Part shown: one piece after another, positions 33,841 to 42,861 of the stretch | Numbering within the stretch: position 1 is the first letter of the stretch | Layout: each line of letters begins with the position of its first letter | Origin: Chloroflexota bacterium | GTDB taxonomy: Bacteria; Chloroflexota; Chloroflexia; Chloroflexales; Roseiflexaceae | Direction of reading: 5' to 3' | Assembly (NCBI GenBank): GCA_013388755.1 | Contig: JACAEQ010000071.1 | Coordinates: forward strand, 1-47,006 | Length of the DNA stretch: 47,006 bases | The notes under the pieces: generated by a model | Databases searched by the model: none | Seen by the model: only the letters and a program-made list of their open reading frames with translations | What the model was told of the DNA's origin: nothing | Translations under genes and position numbers: made by a program

Positions 33841-34803
33841 TCACTGCCGGAAGCCGCGCTGGCGGCCATAGATCGAAATCATCAGCAGCAAGGTCACGCC
33901 GAGCACCATGCGGCGGATTGACTCCGGTTGCTGCATGGTCGTCAGCAGGCTGGTGATCAGGGTCAACACCAGTGCGCCGGCCATGGCGCCGGCGTAGCTC
34001 CCCTTCCCGCCTGAAAGGAGCGTTCCACCGACAGCGACGGCCGCGATGGATGGAAAGAGGAACGGGTCGCCGATGCGGATATGGACGACGCCAGTATTGC
34101 CGACCACCAGGAAACCGCCAAGCCCGGCGAGCATGCCGGAAAGCGCGTAGACGCCCAGGACCATACCGGTGACATTGACGCCCGACAGTCGTGCGGTGGT
34201 ACGATTGGTGCCGATGGCAAACAGATGTTTGCCAAACCGGGTGCGTTCCAGCAGCAGCCACATCAGGGCGCCGAATGCCGCCCAGATCAGGATCGCGCCT
34301 GGAATGCCGAGCACGACCGGGCGCGCAATGAGCCGGGTCATGATCGGGGCAATGGCGCCGCTGACATTACCCTGGGTGAGAACCAGGATCAGCCCGCTCA
34401 CGACGCCGGCCATGCCCAGCGTCATCACCAGCGGCGCGACCTTGAGAAACGCCACGCCCACGCCGTTCACCAGGCCGATCGCGCCGCCGATGACCAGCGC
34501 CGCCAGCAGTGCCGGCAGCACCTGCGCGTCCTGCCCGTTGACGATTGTGTAGGTCAGAATGGCGGTCAGCGTCACCACCGCGCCTGCCGAGAGATCGATC
34601 CCCTCGCCGCCACTGATAATCACCAGCGTCTGGCCGGCAGCAATCACTCCCAGGAATACCGAGAGGCGCACAATATTGATCGCCTGCGCCAGAGCAATGT
34701 CGGGATTGTTGCCGAAGCCGTTGGGGAGCAGGCCACTGAGCAGGAACAGAACGATCGCCAGCAATACGGCCGCCAGCGGCGGAGAGATCGTCAGGCGCCT
34801 CAT
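33841..34803 (-). CDS. Sugar ABC importer permease, RbsC-like (second)
   Basis: Inner-membrane permease of the carbohydrate uptake transporter-2 class, 320 residues with about eight to ten hydrophobic segments. Family signatures include GGEGIDLSAGAVVTLTAIL, LVNGVGVAFLKVAPLVMTLG and FAIGTNRTTARLSGVNV, ending with GGTLLSGGKGSYAGAMAGAL. The start at 34803 (MRRLTISPP) overlaps the upstream permease stop as ATGA and has AGGAG upstream; a longer frame to 34887 is not family-like. It is the last gene of the operon and forms a heterodimeric channel with its neighbour. Confidence 0.93.
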   Translation of the reverse strand: MRRLTISPPLAAVLLAIVLFLLSGLLPNGFGNNPDIALAQAINIVRLSVFLGVIAAGQTLVIISGGEGIDLSAGAVVTLTAILTYTIVNGQDAQVLPALLAALVIGGAIGLVNGVGVAFLKVAPLVMTLGMAGVVSGLILVLTQGNVSGAIAPIMTRLIARPVVLGIPGAILIWAAFGALMWLLLERTRFGKHLFAIGTNRTTARLSGVNVTGMVLGVYALSGMLAGLGGFLVVGNTGVVHIRIGDPFLFPSIAAVAVGGTLLSGGKGSYAGAMAGALVLTLITSLLTTMQQPESIRRMVLGVTLLLMISIYGRQRGFRQ

Positions 34804-35768
34804 ACGTTTCTCCTGCGCACCAGGTTGATGATGCCGGGCATCGCCAGCGCCAGCACGATAATGGCGGCGTTGACAAAGGTCTGCCACCAGGTTTCGACGT
34901 TGGCAAACGAGATGATATTGCGCACCAGGCCAAGAATGACGGCGCCCATGATCGGCCCGGCGATGCCGCCTGCGCCGCCGCTGAGTGGCGTACCCCCGAT
35001 GACGGCTGCCGTGATAGACGACAGGGTCAGCGGATCGCCCACCTGCGCATTGCCGGAGCCAGTCAGCAGCGTGATGGCAATCCCGCCGAGCGCCGCCATG
35101 AGCCCTGATACGACATAGGAGCTGAACTGTACGGCGCGCACCGGTACGCCGGTTTCGTAGGCCGCATCCGGCTTGCCGCCGACGGCGTACAGATACCGGC
35201 CGTAGCGTGTCTGACGCACAAGGGCCCAGGCAGCGAGCGTGAGCGCGATCACATAGAGTGCCAGCGGCAGCCCGAGCAGAATCGTCTCGCGATAGAACGC
35301 CGTAAAGAGCGAAGGAACGCCACCCCCCGGGTTGGGCAGAATGAAGAGCGCCAGTCCGGCAAAAAGAAAACTACTGGCAAAGGTGGTGATAATCGGCTGC
35401 AAACGCAGGTAGGCCACGAACAGGCCATTGAATGCGCCGGCGCCCATGCCGACGAACAATGCCGCGCCCATCATGATCGTTGCCGTGCCCGGGTCGCCAT
35501 TGATCCCGATCTGCGTGGCGAGTAACGCATTCACCACCGATACGATCGCGCCCACCGAAATGTCAATCCCGCCGCCGATCATCACAACCGCCTGCCCGAT
35601 GGCGACCAGGATCAGCGGGAGAAACACGCGCATGTTGCTGTTCAGCGTCGCCGACGCAACCAGGTTGGGCTGCAGCAAGATATTGACCGCCAGGGCGATG
35701 ATCAACAGCAGGAGCGCAAACAGGTACGGATTACGATAGGTGACGTCCTGCCAGCGCGATCGCCTCAT
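34800..35768 (-). CDS. Sugar ABC importer permease, RbsC-like (first)
   Basis: Paralogous RbsC/MglC-type permease, 322 residues, multi-pass. It carries GGGIDISVGAIVSVVNALLA, FNGLFVAYLRLQPIITTFAS and YAVGGKPDAAYETGVPVRAV, then GGTPLSGGAGGIAGPIMGAV, all typical of the class. Both stop and start overlap the flanking genes by four bases (ATGA), which is strong evidence for translational coupling with the ATPase and the second permease. Two different permeases, rather than a homodimer as in the ribose system, point to a heterodimeric channel. The sugar is unknown. Confidence 0.93.
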   Translation of the reverse strand: MRRSRWQDVTYRNPYLFALLLLIIALAVNILLQPNLVASATLNSNMRVFLPLILVAIGQAVVMIGGGIDISVGAIVSVVNALLATQIGINGDPGTATIMMGAALFVGMGAGAFNGLFVAYLRLQPIITTFASSFLFAGLALFILPNPGGGVPSLFTAFYRETILLGLPLALYVIALTLAAWALVRQTRYGRYLYAVGGKPDAAYETGVPVRAVQFSSYVVSGLMAALGGIAITLLTGSGNAQVGDPLTLSSITAAVIGGTPLSGGAGGIAGPIMGAVILGLVRNIISFANVETWWQTFVNAAIIVLALAMPGIINLVRRRNV

Positions 35769-37285
35769 GGCGTCGCCTCCTGGCGCGTTGCGCCGAGGCT
35801 TGCGGCAATCAGGTTGGTCGCCGTCAACGTGGCACCCGCCAGTTCCGAACTGATCTTCCCGTCATGCATCACCAGCACCCTGTCGCACAGACCGATCAAT
35901 TCATCATCATCGCTGCTGTAGAACACGATCGTTGTACCTTCGTCGCATAGTTGCGCCAGCAGCCGGTAGAACTCAGCCTTGGCGCCGACATCGATTCCCC
36001 TGGTCGGGTCATCGAGCAGCAGGAAGCGCGGGTTGCGCAGCAGCCACTTGCCGATGACCACCTTCTGCGCGTTACCGCCTGAGAGCCCGCTGACCGGCTG
36101 ATCCAGGCCGGCCATGATCAGGTTGAGCCGTGATGCAACGGCGCCGGCGGTGCGCCGCGCGCGCTCCATCTGTAACGGGAAGCCATAGTCGCGCCATGAC
36201 GGGATCTGGAGATTCTCCAGGATCGAGCGAATCGCAAGCAAACCTTCACGGCCGCGTTCCCCTGGAACGAGCGCCAGGCCGCGGGCCATCGCCTCGCGCG
36301 GATGGGAACAATGTACCGCCTGGCCATCGAGCGTGACCCGCCCGCTGTACGGCAGGCTACCGAAGAGCGCCAGCAGCAGGTCGCGCTGTCCCTGACCCTT
36401 CAGCCCGCCGATCCCCAGCAACTCCCCTTCGTGCACCTGCAGGCTCACCCCGTTGAGTTCAGCGGTGCGCAGATCATCAACCTGCAACGAAACACGGCGG
36501 GTTGCCAGTTGTTCCGCCGAGGGGCGGGCGCGTTGCGCGACGCTTGCGACGGCCGCCTCCTCGACCATCAACGCCACCAGGTCGCTGGCGGTCGCGTCGG
36601 CCATCGCGCCCTCGCCGACGGTGCGCCCGTTGCGCAGCACGGAGTACCGATCGGCAATCTGCACAATCTCCGCCATGCGGTGCGAGACGAAGACGATCGC
36701 CTTCCCCTGCTCCTTCCAGTGCGCCACCAGTTCGAACAGCCGCTGTACCTGGCGGCTATCCAGGCTGGCGGTCGCCTCATCCAGGATCAGCAGGCGTGGG
36801 TTGATACTGACGGCCTTGAGGATTTCGACAATCTGCTTTTCATCAGGGAGGAGTGCCTGCACCGGAACATCAGGCGCCAGGTCGGAGCGAAACGTGCCGG
36901 CGAACAACGCCAGGAGATCGGCGGTGCGCCGCTGTTCCGTTGTGCGATCGATCAGGCCGCGCCGCAGCGGCTCACGCGTCAGCCAGATATTCTCCGCCAC
37001 CGTCATCTGCGGCACCAGGCTGAGTTCCTGGAACACCGTCGAGATACCGGCGTTCGTCGCGGCACGCGGTGAGGCAAACCGCATGGGGCGGCCATCCAGG
37101 AGTAGTTGCCCGCTATCGGGGGCAACTACTCCATTCATCACCCTGGTGAACGTGCTCTTGCCGCTTCCGTTCGCACCGATCAGGGCGAGCACCTCGCCGG
37201 CGCGGATCTCCAGGTTCGCTTCATCCAGAGCAACGACGGCACCATAGCGCTTGGTGATATTGCGAGCGGAAAGCGACACCGCCAT
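35765..37285 (-). CDS. Sugar ABC importer ATPase, RbsA/MglA-like, two fused ABC domains
   Basis: Cytoplasmic ATPase of 506 residues with two ABC modules, as usual for CUT2 importers. Module 1 has Walker A GANGSGKST (37-45) and Walker B LLILDEATASLD, but the signature motif that should read LSxGxxQ is LLPDEKQ. Module 2 has a degenerate Walker A region (GIGGLKGQGQRDLL), normal for this class, an intact signature SGLSGGNAQK and Walker B FLLLDDPTRGID. Thus one composite ATP site looks complete and the other degenerate on both sides. It starts three bases after the binding-protein stop and overlaps the first permease gene. Confidence 0.93.
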   Translation of the reverse strand: MAVSLSARNITKRYGAVVALDEANLEIRAGEVLALIGANGSGKSTFTRVMNGVVAPDSGQLLLDGRPMRFASPRAATNAGISTVFQELSLVPQMTVAENIWLTREPLRRGLIDRTTEQRRTADLLALFAGTFRSDLAPDVPVQALLPDEKQIVEILKAVSINPRLLILDEATASLDSRQVQRLFELVAHWKEQGKAIVFVSHRMAEIVQIADRYSVLRNGRTVGEGAMADATASDLVALMVEEAAVASVAQRARPSAEQLATRRVSLQVDDLRTAELNGVSLQVHEGELLGIGGLKGQGQRDLLLALFGSLPYSGRVTLDGQAVHCSHPREAMARGLALVPGERGREGLLAIRSILENLQIPSWRDYGFPLQMERARRTAGAVASRLNLIMAGLDQPVSGLSGGNAQKVVIGKWLLRNPRFLLLDDPTRGIDVGAKAEFYRLLAQLCDEGTTIVFYSSDDDELIGLCDRVLVMHDGKISSELAGATLTATNLIAASLGATRQEATP

Positions 37286-37288
37286 AGG

Positions 37289-38410
37289 TCACTTCACAAA
37301 GAACTGCTGCACCTCTGCGTCGGTCATGATGCCATCGAGCAGGTAGGTGGCCGGCTTATCTTTGCAGACCGTCGTGAAGACTTCCTGGAAGTTCTCTTTG
37401 GTGACAATCACCGGCACCGGGATGACGAACGACAGGCCGTTGGCGCCACCGAGTTTGCTCTTATCTACCTGCTTGCCCTGCAGCATGTTGACGGCGATGC
37501 GCAGGCCGGTGGGCGAGACGCCCGGTGGATTGGCGACGGCAATGGTCTCGAAGTTGGGGTCTTCCTTCAGGCGCTGATCCCACAACTGGAGGAACTGGCA
37601 GCGCCCCTCGCCGACCACAACCGGGAACTTCGATGGGTTGGCCGCCAGCACCGCCTGCATCGCGCCGATCGCCATGCCGTCTTGCGTCCAGTAGCCGTCG
37701 AGGTTGGGGAACGACGCGAGGAAGTTTGACATAACCTGCTGGCCGGTGGCCTCGTCCCACTTGCCGGTATCGCGCGCCAGCACCTTGATGTTGGGATACT
37801 CCTTCAACACCTCTTCAACGCCGTCCATCCGGGCGACGTTGGCCGGGTGGCCCGGGAAGCCTTCGATCAGGACGATGTTTCCCTGCCCGCCAAGTTTTTC
37901 GGCCAGCCATCTGGCTGAGATCCTGGCCCATTCCTTCTGGTCAATGCCGACGTTGTAGACGTTGGGCGTGTTCAGCTCCTGATCCACCGAGATGACGATG
38001 ATGCCCTTGCTGACCGCCTCCTGGAGCGTATCGTTCAGGCCGTTGACGTCGCTGGGGTTGACCAGGATGGCATCAACGCCCTTATTGATGAGATTCTGCA
38101 GTTGCTGGATCTGCCCGGCGACATCGGTATCGGCGCTCTCGATGACCAGTTCATTCGTGATGCCCGCGTCCATGTACTCTTTGTTCACGTCGATCAACGA
38201 CTGGATCATCTGGGTGCGGTATTCGCTGCTGATGAAGGGATTCGAGATGCCGATCGTGAATTTCTTGCCGGCAGGCGCCGCCGGAGCGGTCGTTGGTGCC
38301 GCCGCCGGGGCAGTGGTCGGCGCGGCTGCGCCGGGAGCTCCGCCGCATGCGGCGAGCGTGGCGGCGATGGTGAGCAGGAGTGCGAACGTTGCGAAGTATC
38401 GGCGCGTCAT
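37289..38410 (-). CDS. Sugar-binding lipoprotein, RbsB/periplasmic-binding type
   Basis: Solute-binding lipoprotein of 373 residues for the CUT2 importer. Signal peptide with lipobox LAAC, an Ala/Pro/Thr linker (about 22-48), then a type I periplasmic-binding fold: TIGISNPFISSEYRTQMIQS, INKGVDAILVNPSDVNGL, GIIVISVDQEL and GNIVLIEGFPGHPANVARMD. The C-terminal lobe contains DGYWTQDGMAIGAMQAVLAA. The ligand is a monosaccharide or similar small polyol by family; the exact one cannot be read. ATG at 38410 has a strong AAGGAGG. It is the first gene of the operon, with a 183-base gap containing a short palindrome upstream. Confidence 0.93.
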   Translation of the reverse strand: MTRRYFATFALLLTIAATLAACGGAPGAAAPTTAPAAAPTTAPAAPAGKKFTIGISNPFISSEYRTQMIQSLIDVNKEYMDAGITNELVIESADTDVAGQIQQLQNLINKGVDAILVNPSDVNGLNDTLQEAVSKGIIVISVDQELNTPNVYNVGIDQKEWARISARWLAEKLGGQGNIVLIEGFPGHPANVARMDGVEEVLKEYPNIKVLARDTGKWDEATGQQVMSNFLASFPNLDGYWTQDGMAIGAMQAVLAANPSKFPVVVGEGRCQFLQLWDQRLKEDPNFETIAVANPPGVSPTGLRIAVNMLQGKQVDKSKLGGANGLSFVIPVPVIVTKENFQEVFTTVCKDKPATYLLDGIMTDAEVQQFFVK

Positions 38411-38495
38411 GGCCTGATCCTCCTTGCTGGTTCAGATGCGGCTGACAAACGCAATGCAGGTATGCCCGGGGAAAGCCTCCTTTCGGAACGCAGTA

Positions 38496-38513
38496 CTGTC
38501 CTGGCGTGGACAG
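38496..38513 (-). promoter_or_regulatory. Candidate operator upstream of the sugar importer
   Basis: A perfect inverted repeat CTGTCC-TGGCGT-GGACAG lies 86 bases before the binding-protein start. It is the only palindrome in the 183-base gap between the ASPIC gene and the importer. No convincing -35/-10 pair was found next to it. It could be an operator or chance. Confidence 0.3.
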
Positions 38514-38593
38514 GTTCGGTGGAAGGTGTCAGCGCGGCTGATTGTAGATCAGAGTGCCGGAAACGGCAAACGGTGGAGAGGGGGGATCCTCGA

Positions 38594-39970
38594 TCAAGGA
38601 TGTGGCACGCGCAGCAGGGTATTGGGGCGCGGCGCGGTGATCGTTACCGTCGCGCCGTCGGGCCAGCGTACCTCGACCTGCTCGACCTGCGGCGTGCTGC
38701 CGAGGCCGAAGTGCGCCACCGGCTCCATCTGGCACAGGTAGCCACTGCCGGCATCAATGGCCCGCAACTGGCGCGCGCCGCCGGCGATCAGCGTGACGAC
38801 CGCGCCGCGCGCCGGGGCTCCCTGTGCCGTCAACGGCAGCACGCGCAGCCACGCGTTCTGGTTCGCCGCCGTGTGGAACAGGCTCAGTGGTTGCGTATCG
38901 GCCTCGCCGTGCGCGACCAGTAGCTCCAGCCGCCCGTCGCCATCGAAGTCGCCGACGGCCGCACCGGTGCCGAGGCCGCCCGGCTCGAGCGCGTCGCCCG
39001 GATCGCGCGCGACCCAGGAGTCGCCGTGGCGCGCAAACAGGCGATTCGGCTGACCGATGTTATTGAAAAAGATCTCCAGCGTGCCATCATTATCGAAGTC
39101 GGCGGCGATTACCGTGCGCACGCGCGACGGTTCGGCCATCTCGCGCGGCGCAGCATCCACGAACAGCCCGCCCCACTTCTGCAGGAAGAGGCGATGCGGC
39201 CCTTCCCAGTTGCCATAGACCAGGTCGAAGCGCCCGTCGCCATCGAAGTCGCCGGCGGCAACCCCGCGGCCATGCTCGTGGGGGTCGGGCAGGCCGGCGC
39301 GGCGCGCAATCTCCTCAAAGGCGCCATCGCCGCGGTTGGCGAACAGGAAGTTGGCGCCATTTTCATTCACGGTGAAAATATCCATGCGCGTCGTCACCAG
39401 CGGCAGCGCAACGACGCCGCGCCCGCCGGTGGTGAAGCTCAGCCCCGCGGCGCTGGCCATATCCTGCAATTCACCAAAGCGGTCGAGTTCATACAGGCGG
39501 AACGGCCCGCCATAGTTCGCCACGAAGAAACCGTAGCGCCCGGTACCCAGCCGGTCAACGACCGCAACCGAGCGTCCGGCCGTCAGGTTCAGCGCCTCCT
39601 CATTCTGCGGCAGTTCGAACAGGTCGATCCAGTCGCCGTCGCTGCGGGCAAACAGCCGGTCGCCAAAGCGCTTGCGCCCGGCAAACGTGTCGGTATTCAG
39701 TACATAGATCTCCTCGCGGCCATCGCCATCAAGGTCGCCGGCAGCCACGCCGATCGCCTGGCGGCGCGCATCGGCCAGCGTCGCGGGTGCGATGTCGTCG
39801 AATCCGGAGCCGTCCCAGCGCAGGACGCGGTTTGGCCCGTCAAAGCCGGCCACGAAGCACTCGAAGGCGCCATCGTTATCAACATCGGTAACGGCGACGC
39901 CATAGTGGAGGCGCGGCGGATTATGGCGAATCAGGCTGCTCTGATTGATAAACATGGGCGATGGCGTCAT
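38594..39970 (-). CDS. FG-GAP repeat protein with C-terminal ASPIC/UnbV domain
   Basis: Beta-propeller protein related to CRTAC1/ASPIC proteins, about 458 residues. Successive FG-GAP-type calcium-binding repeats read VTDVDNDGAFECFVAGFDG, AAGDLDGDGREEIYVLN, AAGDFDGDGRFDLVYGNWEG, AADFDNDGTLEIFFNN and VGDFDGDGRLELLVAHGE; the DxDxDG loops should each bind calcium. The last about 70 residues (NAWLRVLPLTAQGAPARGAV ... VEVRWPDGATVTI) form an ASPIC/UnbV domain. No signal peptide is evident from Met at 39970, unusual for a family that is normally secreted; the frame stays open to 40033 but gains no signal sequence. It lies upstream of the sugar importer on the same strand. Confidence 0.85.
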   Translation of the reverse strand: MTPSPMFINQSSLIRHNPPRLHYGVAVTDVDNDGAFECFVAGFDGPNRVLRWDGSGFDDIAPATLADARRQAIGVAAGDLDGDGREEIYVLNTDTFAGRKRFGDRLFARSDGDWIDLFELPQNEEALNLTAGRSVAVVDRLGTGRYGFFVANYGGPFRLYELDRFGELQDMASAAGLSFTTGGRGVVALPLVTTRMDIFTVNENGANFLFANRGDGAFEEIARRAGLPDPHEHGRGVAAGDFDGDGRFDLVYGNWEGPHRLFLQKWGGLFVDAAPREMAEPSRVRTVIAADFDNDGTLEIFFNNIGQPNRLFARHGDSWVARDPGDALEPGGLGTGAAVGDFDGDGRLELLVAHGEADTQPLSLFHTAANQNAWLRVLPLTAQGAPARGAVVTLIAGGARQLRAIDAGSGYLCQMEPVAHFGLGSTPQVEQVEVRWPDGATVTITAPRPNTLLRVPHP

Positions 39971-40286
39971 TGCATGTTCTGGATGGCGGATCGGGCGCGG
40001 CGCACAGGCGACCGAACCTCTGCGGCACCACATAGCGCATACCGCGCGCCTGCGAAAATAGTACCACGGAATACCACATCGTGCGCTGCCGCCTGCATGA
40101 GGAATCGCCCACCACGCCTCCAGGGAGAAACCCGGGTGTCAGGGCACCGTGCCACCCACCCCGCTGCGTACCACACAGGTCGCACGGTTCGACATCAGGC
40201 ACGCGCATGCACAGATGACAAAAATGACAAAAATGACATCTTGATTACAGCTCACGTTTTATGGCGTCCAGAAGGGTTCTATCGCA

Positions 40287-40315
40287 TTGACAACCACCGC
40301 CTGAAACCCTAGGAT
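40287..40315 (+). promoter_or_regulatory. Sigma70-like promoter for the MalT-like gene
   Basis: A perfect -35 box TTGACA (40287-40292), a 17-base spacer and a -10-like TAGGAT (40310-40315) sit about 50 bases before the ATG at 40366. The rest of the divergent 395-base gap holds a run of TGACAAAAA direct repeats near 40217 and no gene. Confidence 0.55.
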
Positions 40316-40365
40316 CGTGGCGTACCACACGCACGGTCAACGACACAATCCCTGGCGAGGCGCCC

Positions 40366-42861
40366 ATGGCGTTGCGTTTCCAGCAAAAGCTGATCGTTCC
40401 GTCTGCCGCGCGACCGCTGATTGCGCGGCCACAATTGCTGGCCCAGCTCGACCATGCGATTCGCAGTAAGCGTGTCATTGCGCTGTCGGCGCCGGCCGGC
40501 TGGGGCAAAACGACGGCGCTGGCCCAGTGGGTCGAGCAGAGCGGTATGCCGACCGGCTGGTACACCCTCGACAGCGCCGACCGCGATCCACAGTTATTTC
40601 TCGACTACCTGTTGCATAGCGTGGCAGATTACGTTCCTGCCGCCGGGGAGATCGTCGCGCGCCTGGCGGATACGACTCCCCAGGGGCTGGCGGATGTGAC
40701 GCAGCAGGTGGCGCTGGCGTTCGCCGACGCACCGAAGCATTTTGCCCTGGTTCTCGACGATTTCCACGTGCTCGACGACGACCAGGCGCAGCCGATACCC
40801 GGCGCGTCGCTGGTGCTCGCCTTACTGGCTTCGATTGCCGAGTATGCCACAAAATGCCACCTGGTGTTTGCGTCGCGCACCCTCCCGGCGCTCCACGGCC
40901 TGGTGCGCATGGTGGCCCAGCAGCGCGCCGCGGTCTTCGACTATAGCGCGTTACAGTTCAGCCGTGCCGAGACGCAACGGCTCGCCGGTATGACCGCCGG
41001 CATGACCCTGTCCGACGAAGCGGCCGAGCAACTCACCGCCTCACTGGGCGGCTGGGTCACCGGGATCGTACTCTCGCTCGACCAGAGTTCCGTTGACGGC
41101 GCCGGCTGGCAGAGCGGCGGCAACCCCGCCGGTGAGCGACCGGCGACGGCCACGCAGCGCGAGGCCTTCGTCGAGACGGATACCGGCCAGGTGTATGCCT
41201 ACTTTGCCGAGCAGATCCTCGCACCGTTACCGCCTGACCTGCAGCGCTTCCTTGAAGACACCAGCGTGCTGGAGGATCTATCGCCGCGCCGTTGCGACCT
41301 GTTGCGCGGCAGCGATGACTCGGCCGAATACCTGGACGATGTCAGGCGACGCGGGCTGTTCGTCTCCAGCCGTGCCGGCTGGTTGTCGTACCACAGCCTG
41401 TTCCGCGACTACCTGCGCTCGCGCCTGGCGCGCGACTCGCAGCGCCGCCGGATGTTGCTGCGCGCCGCTGGCGACCTGTACGCCACCGAGGAAGAGGTAG
41501 AGCGCGCACTCGACTGCTACCTCGCCGCCGGGGCCGACCAGCACGCGATCGACCTGCTGCGCGCGGCGGTGCCGCGGTTGCGCCAGCGTTCGCGCCAGAC
41601 GACGTTGCTCGCATGTTTTGAACGTCTCCAGCGACTGGACACCGCTGGCGAGTGGGCCAGGGGAGGGGAGACAGCGCTCCTGCCCGGGCGCACCTCGCGC
41701 CTGTTGCCGCTGCCACCTGACCTGTTACTGGCCGAAGCGCGAGTCTACAGTGACCTGGCACTCTGGGAACGCGCCTACCTCGCGTTGCAACTCGCCGAGA
41801 CCGTCGGCGACGCCCTGGTGCGGGCCGAGGCGCGGATCCTCCACGCCGACATTCTCGTGCTGCAGGGAGAGTATGCGCGCGCGCAGGCAACGCTCGAGGA
41901 GATTGACCCGGAGCAACTGATCGAACGATTGCGCCTTGCCTACCACGTCACCGCCGGGCGCACCTATATCGTCTCCGGCGAGATTGCCGCCGCGGTGAAC
42001 GAACTCGAACGCGCCCACACACTCGCGCCGGCGCTCAGCGACGTCGCCGAGGACCCCAGTTCCCTTGCCGACATCTACGATAACCTCGGGTGGGCCTATG
42101 CCACACAGGGAGATCGCCAGGCCGCCATCCGCTACCTGAAGCGCGCCGATGCCTGCTGGCAGGCATCGGGCAATCACGGGCGGCGGGCACTGACCCTGAA
42201 CAACCTGGGCATGATGGCCATGGAAGAGGGCCGGTTCGCCGAAGCGCGCGCCGCCTTCGACGACGGCCTGGCGATCGCGCGCCAGACCGGGCGTCGCCGT
42301 GATGAGACCGCACTGCGTTGCAGCCTGGCCGAACTCGACATGCTCGAAGGCGACCTTGAGCAGGCGGTGGCGCGCTACACCGAAGCGCATGCGCTCGCGG
42401 TGCGTCTGGATGTCGCCAGCAGTATCGAAGCGGCAGCCGCGGGCGCGCTCTGGGGCGCGGTGCTTGCCGGCGATCTGGCGCTGGCGCAGGCCTGGCACGA
42501 TGTCGCTGCGGCGATCGTCGCCCCGGCACAGCCGGAAGTACGGGGCCGGCTGGCGCTGGCGCGCGCCATGCTGGCGCTGCTACAGCCGCGGCCCGATCCA
42601 GGGTACCTTGGCGGGCTGGCAGCGGAAGCGACGGCCCGCGAGGCATACCTGAGCGAGTCGGAGCGCGCCTATGCCGCACTGTTGCGTGCCGAACTGGTCT
42701 TCGCCCGCGCCGGCTGGCACCGCGCCGCCGCGGAGTGGGACACCTTCGCCGCGCGCGCCGCCTCCCTGCCCGAGTCGCTGATACTACGGTTCGTCGCACC
42801 GCACCGCAAGCTCTTCGAAGCCGCCGCGCCCCATGCGCCGCTCGCCAGCCGCGTGCTCTAG
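40366..42861 (+). CDS. MalT-like STAND ATPase/TPR protein, ended by an in-frame TAG
   Basis: N-terminal 831 residues of a large ATP-dependent regulator. Walker A APAGWGKTTA lies at 42-51 and Walker B FALVLDDFHVLDDD near 126. The MalT-type sensor region (HLVFASRTLPALHGLVRMVA; GGWVTGIVLSL) follows, then a winged-helix-like part near 300-345 and about 450 residues of TPR helices. MalT/SARP proteins of this layout carry a DNA-binding domain at the C-terminus; here the frame stops at TAG (42859-42861). The same frame then continues without any other stop through a complete SARP-type domain to 43572. As written, the product would lack a DNA-binding domain. A promoter-like sequence lies at 40287. 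Confidence 0.87.
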   Translation: MALRFQQKLIVPSAARPLIARPQLLAQLDHAIRSKRVIALSAPAGWGKTTALAQWVEQSGMPTGWYTLDSADRDPQLFLDYLLHSVADYVPAAGEIVARLADTTPQGLADVTQQVALAFADAPKHFALVLDDFHVLDDDQAQPIPGASLVLALLASIAEYATKCHLVFASRTLPALHGLVRMVAQQRAAVFDYSALQFSRAETQRLAGMTAGMTLSDEAAEQLTASLGGWVTGIVLSLDQSSVDGAGWQSGGNPAGERPATATQREAFVETDTGQVYAYFAEQILAPLPPDLQRFLEDTSVLEDLSPRRCDLLRGSDDSAEYLDDVRRRGLFVSSRAGWLSYHSLFRDYLRSRLARDSQRRRMLLRAAGDLYATEEEVERALDCYLAAGADQHAIDLLRAAVPRLRQRSRQTTLLACFERLQRLDTAGEWARGGETALLPGRTSRLLPLPPDLLLAEARVYSDLALWERAYLALQLAETVGDALVRAEARILHADILVLQGEYARAQATLEEIDPEQLIERLRLAYHVTAGRTYIVSGEIAAAVNELERAHTLAPALSDVAEDPSSLADIYDNLGWAYATQGDRQAAIRYLKRADACWQASGNHGRRALTLNNLGMMAMEEGRFAEARAAFDDGLAIARQTGRRRDETALRCSLAELDMLEGDLEQAVARYTEAHALAVRLDVASSIEAAAAGALWGAVLAGDLALAQAWHDVAAAIVAPAQPEVRGRLALARAMLALLQPRPDPGYLGGLAAEATAREAYLSESERAYAALLRAELVFARAGWHRAAAEWDTFAARAASLPESLILRFVAPHRKLFEAAAPHAPLASRVL

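Noticed and set aside
39026-40312. 428-codon plus-strand frame
   Set aside because: Antisense to the FG-GAP gene, whose DxDxDG repeats are unmistakable.
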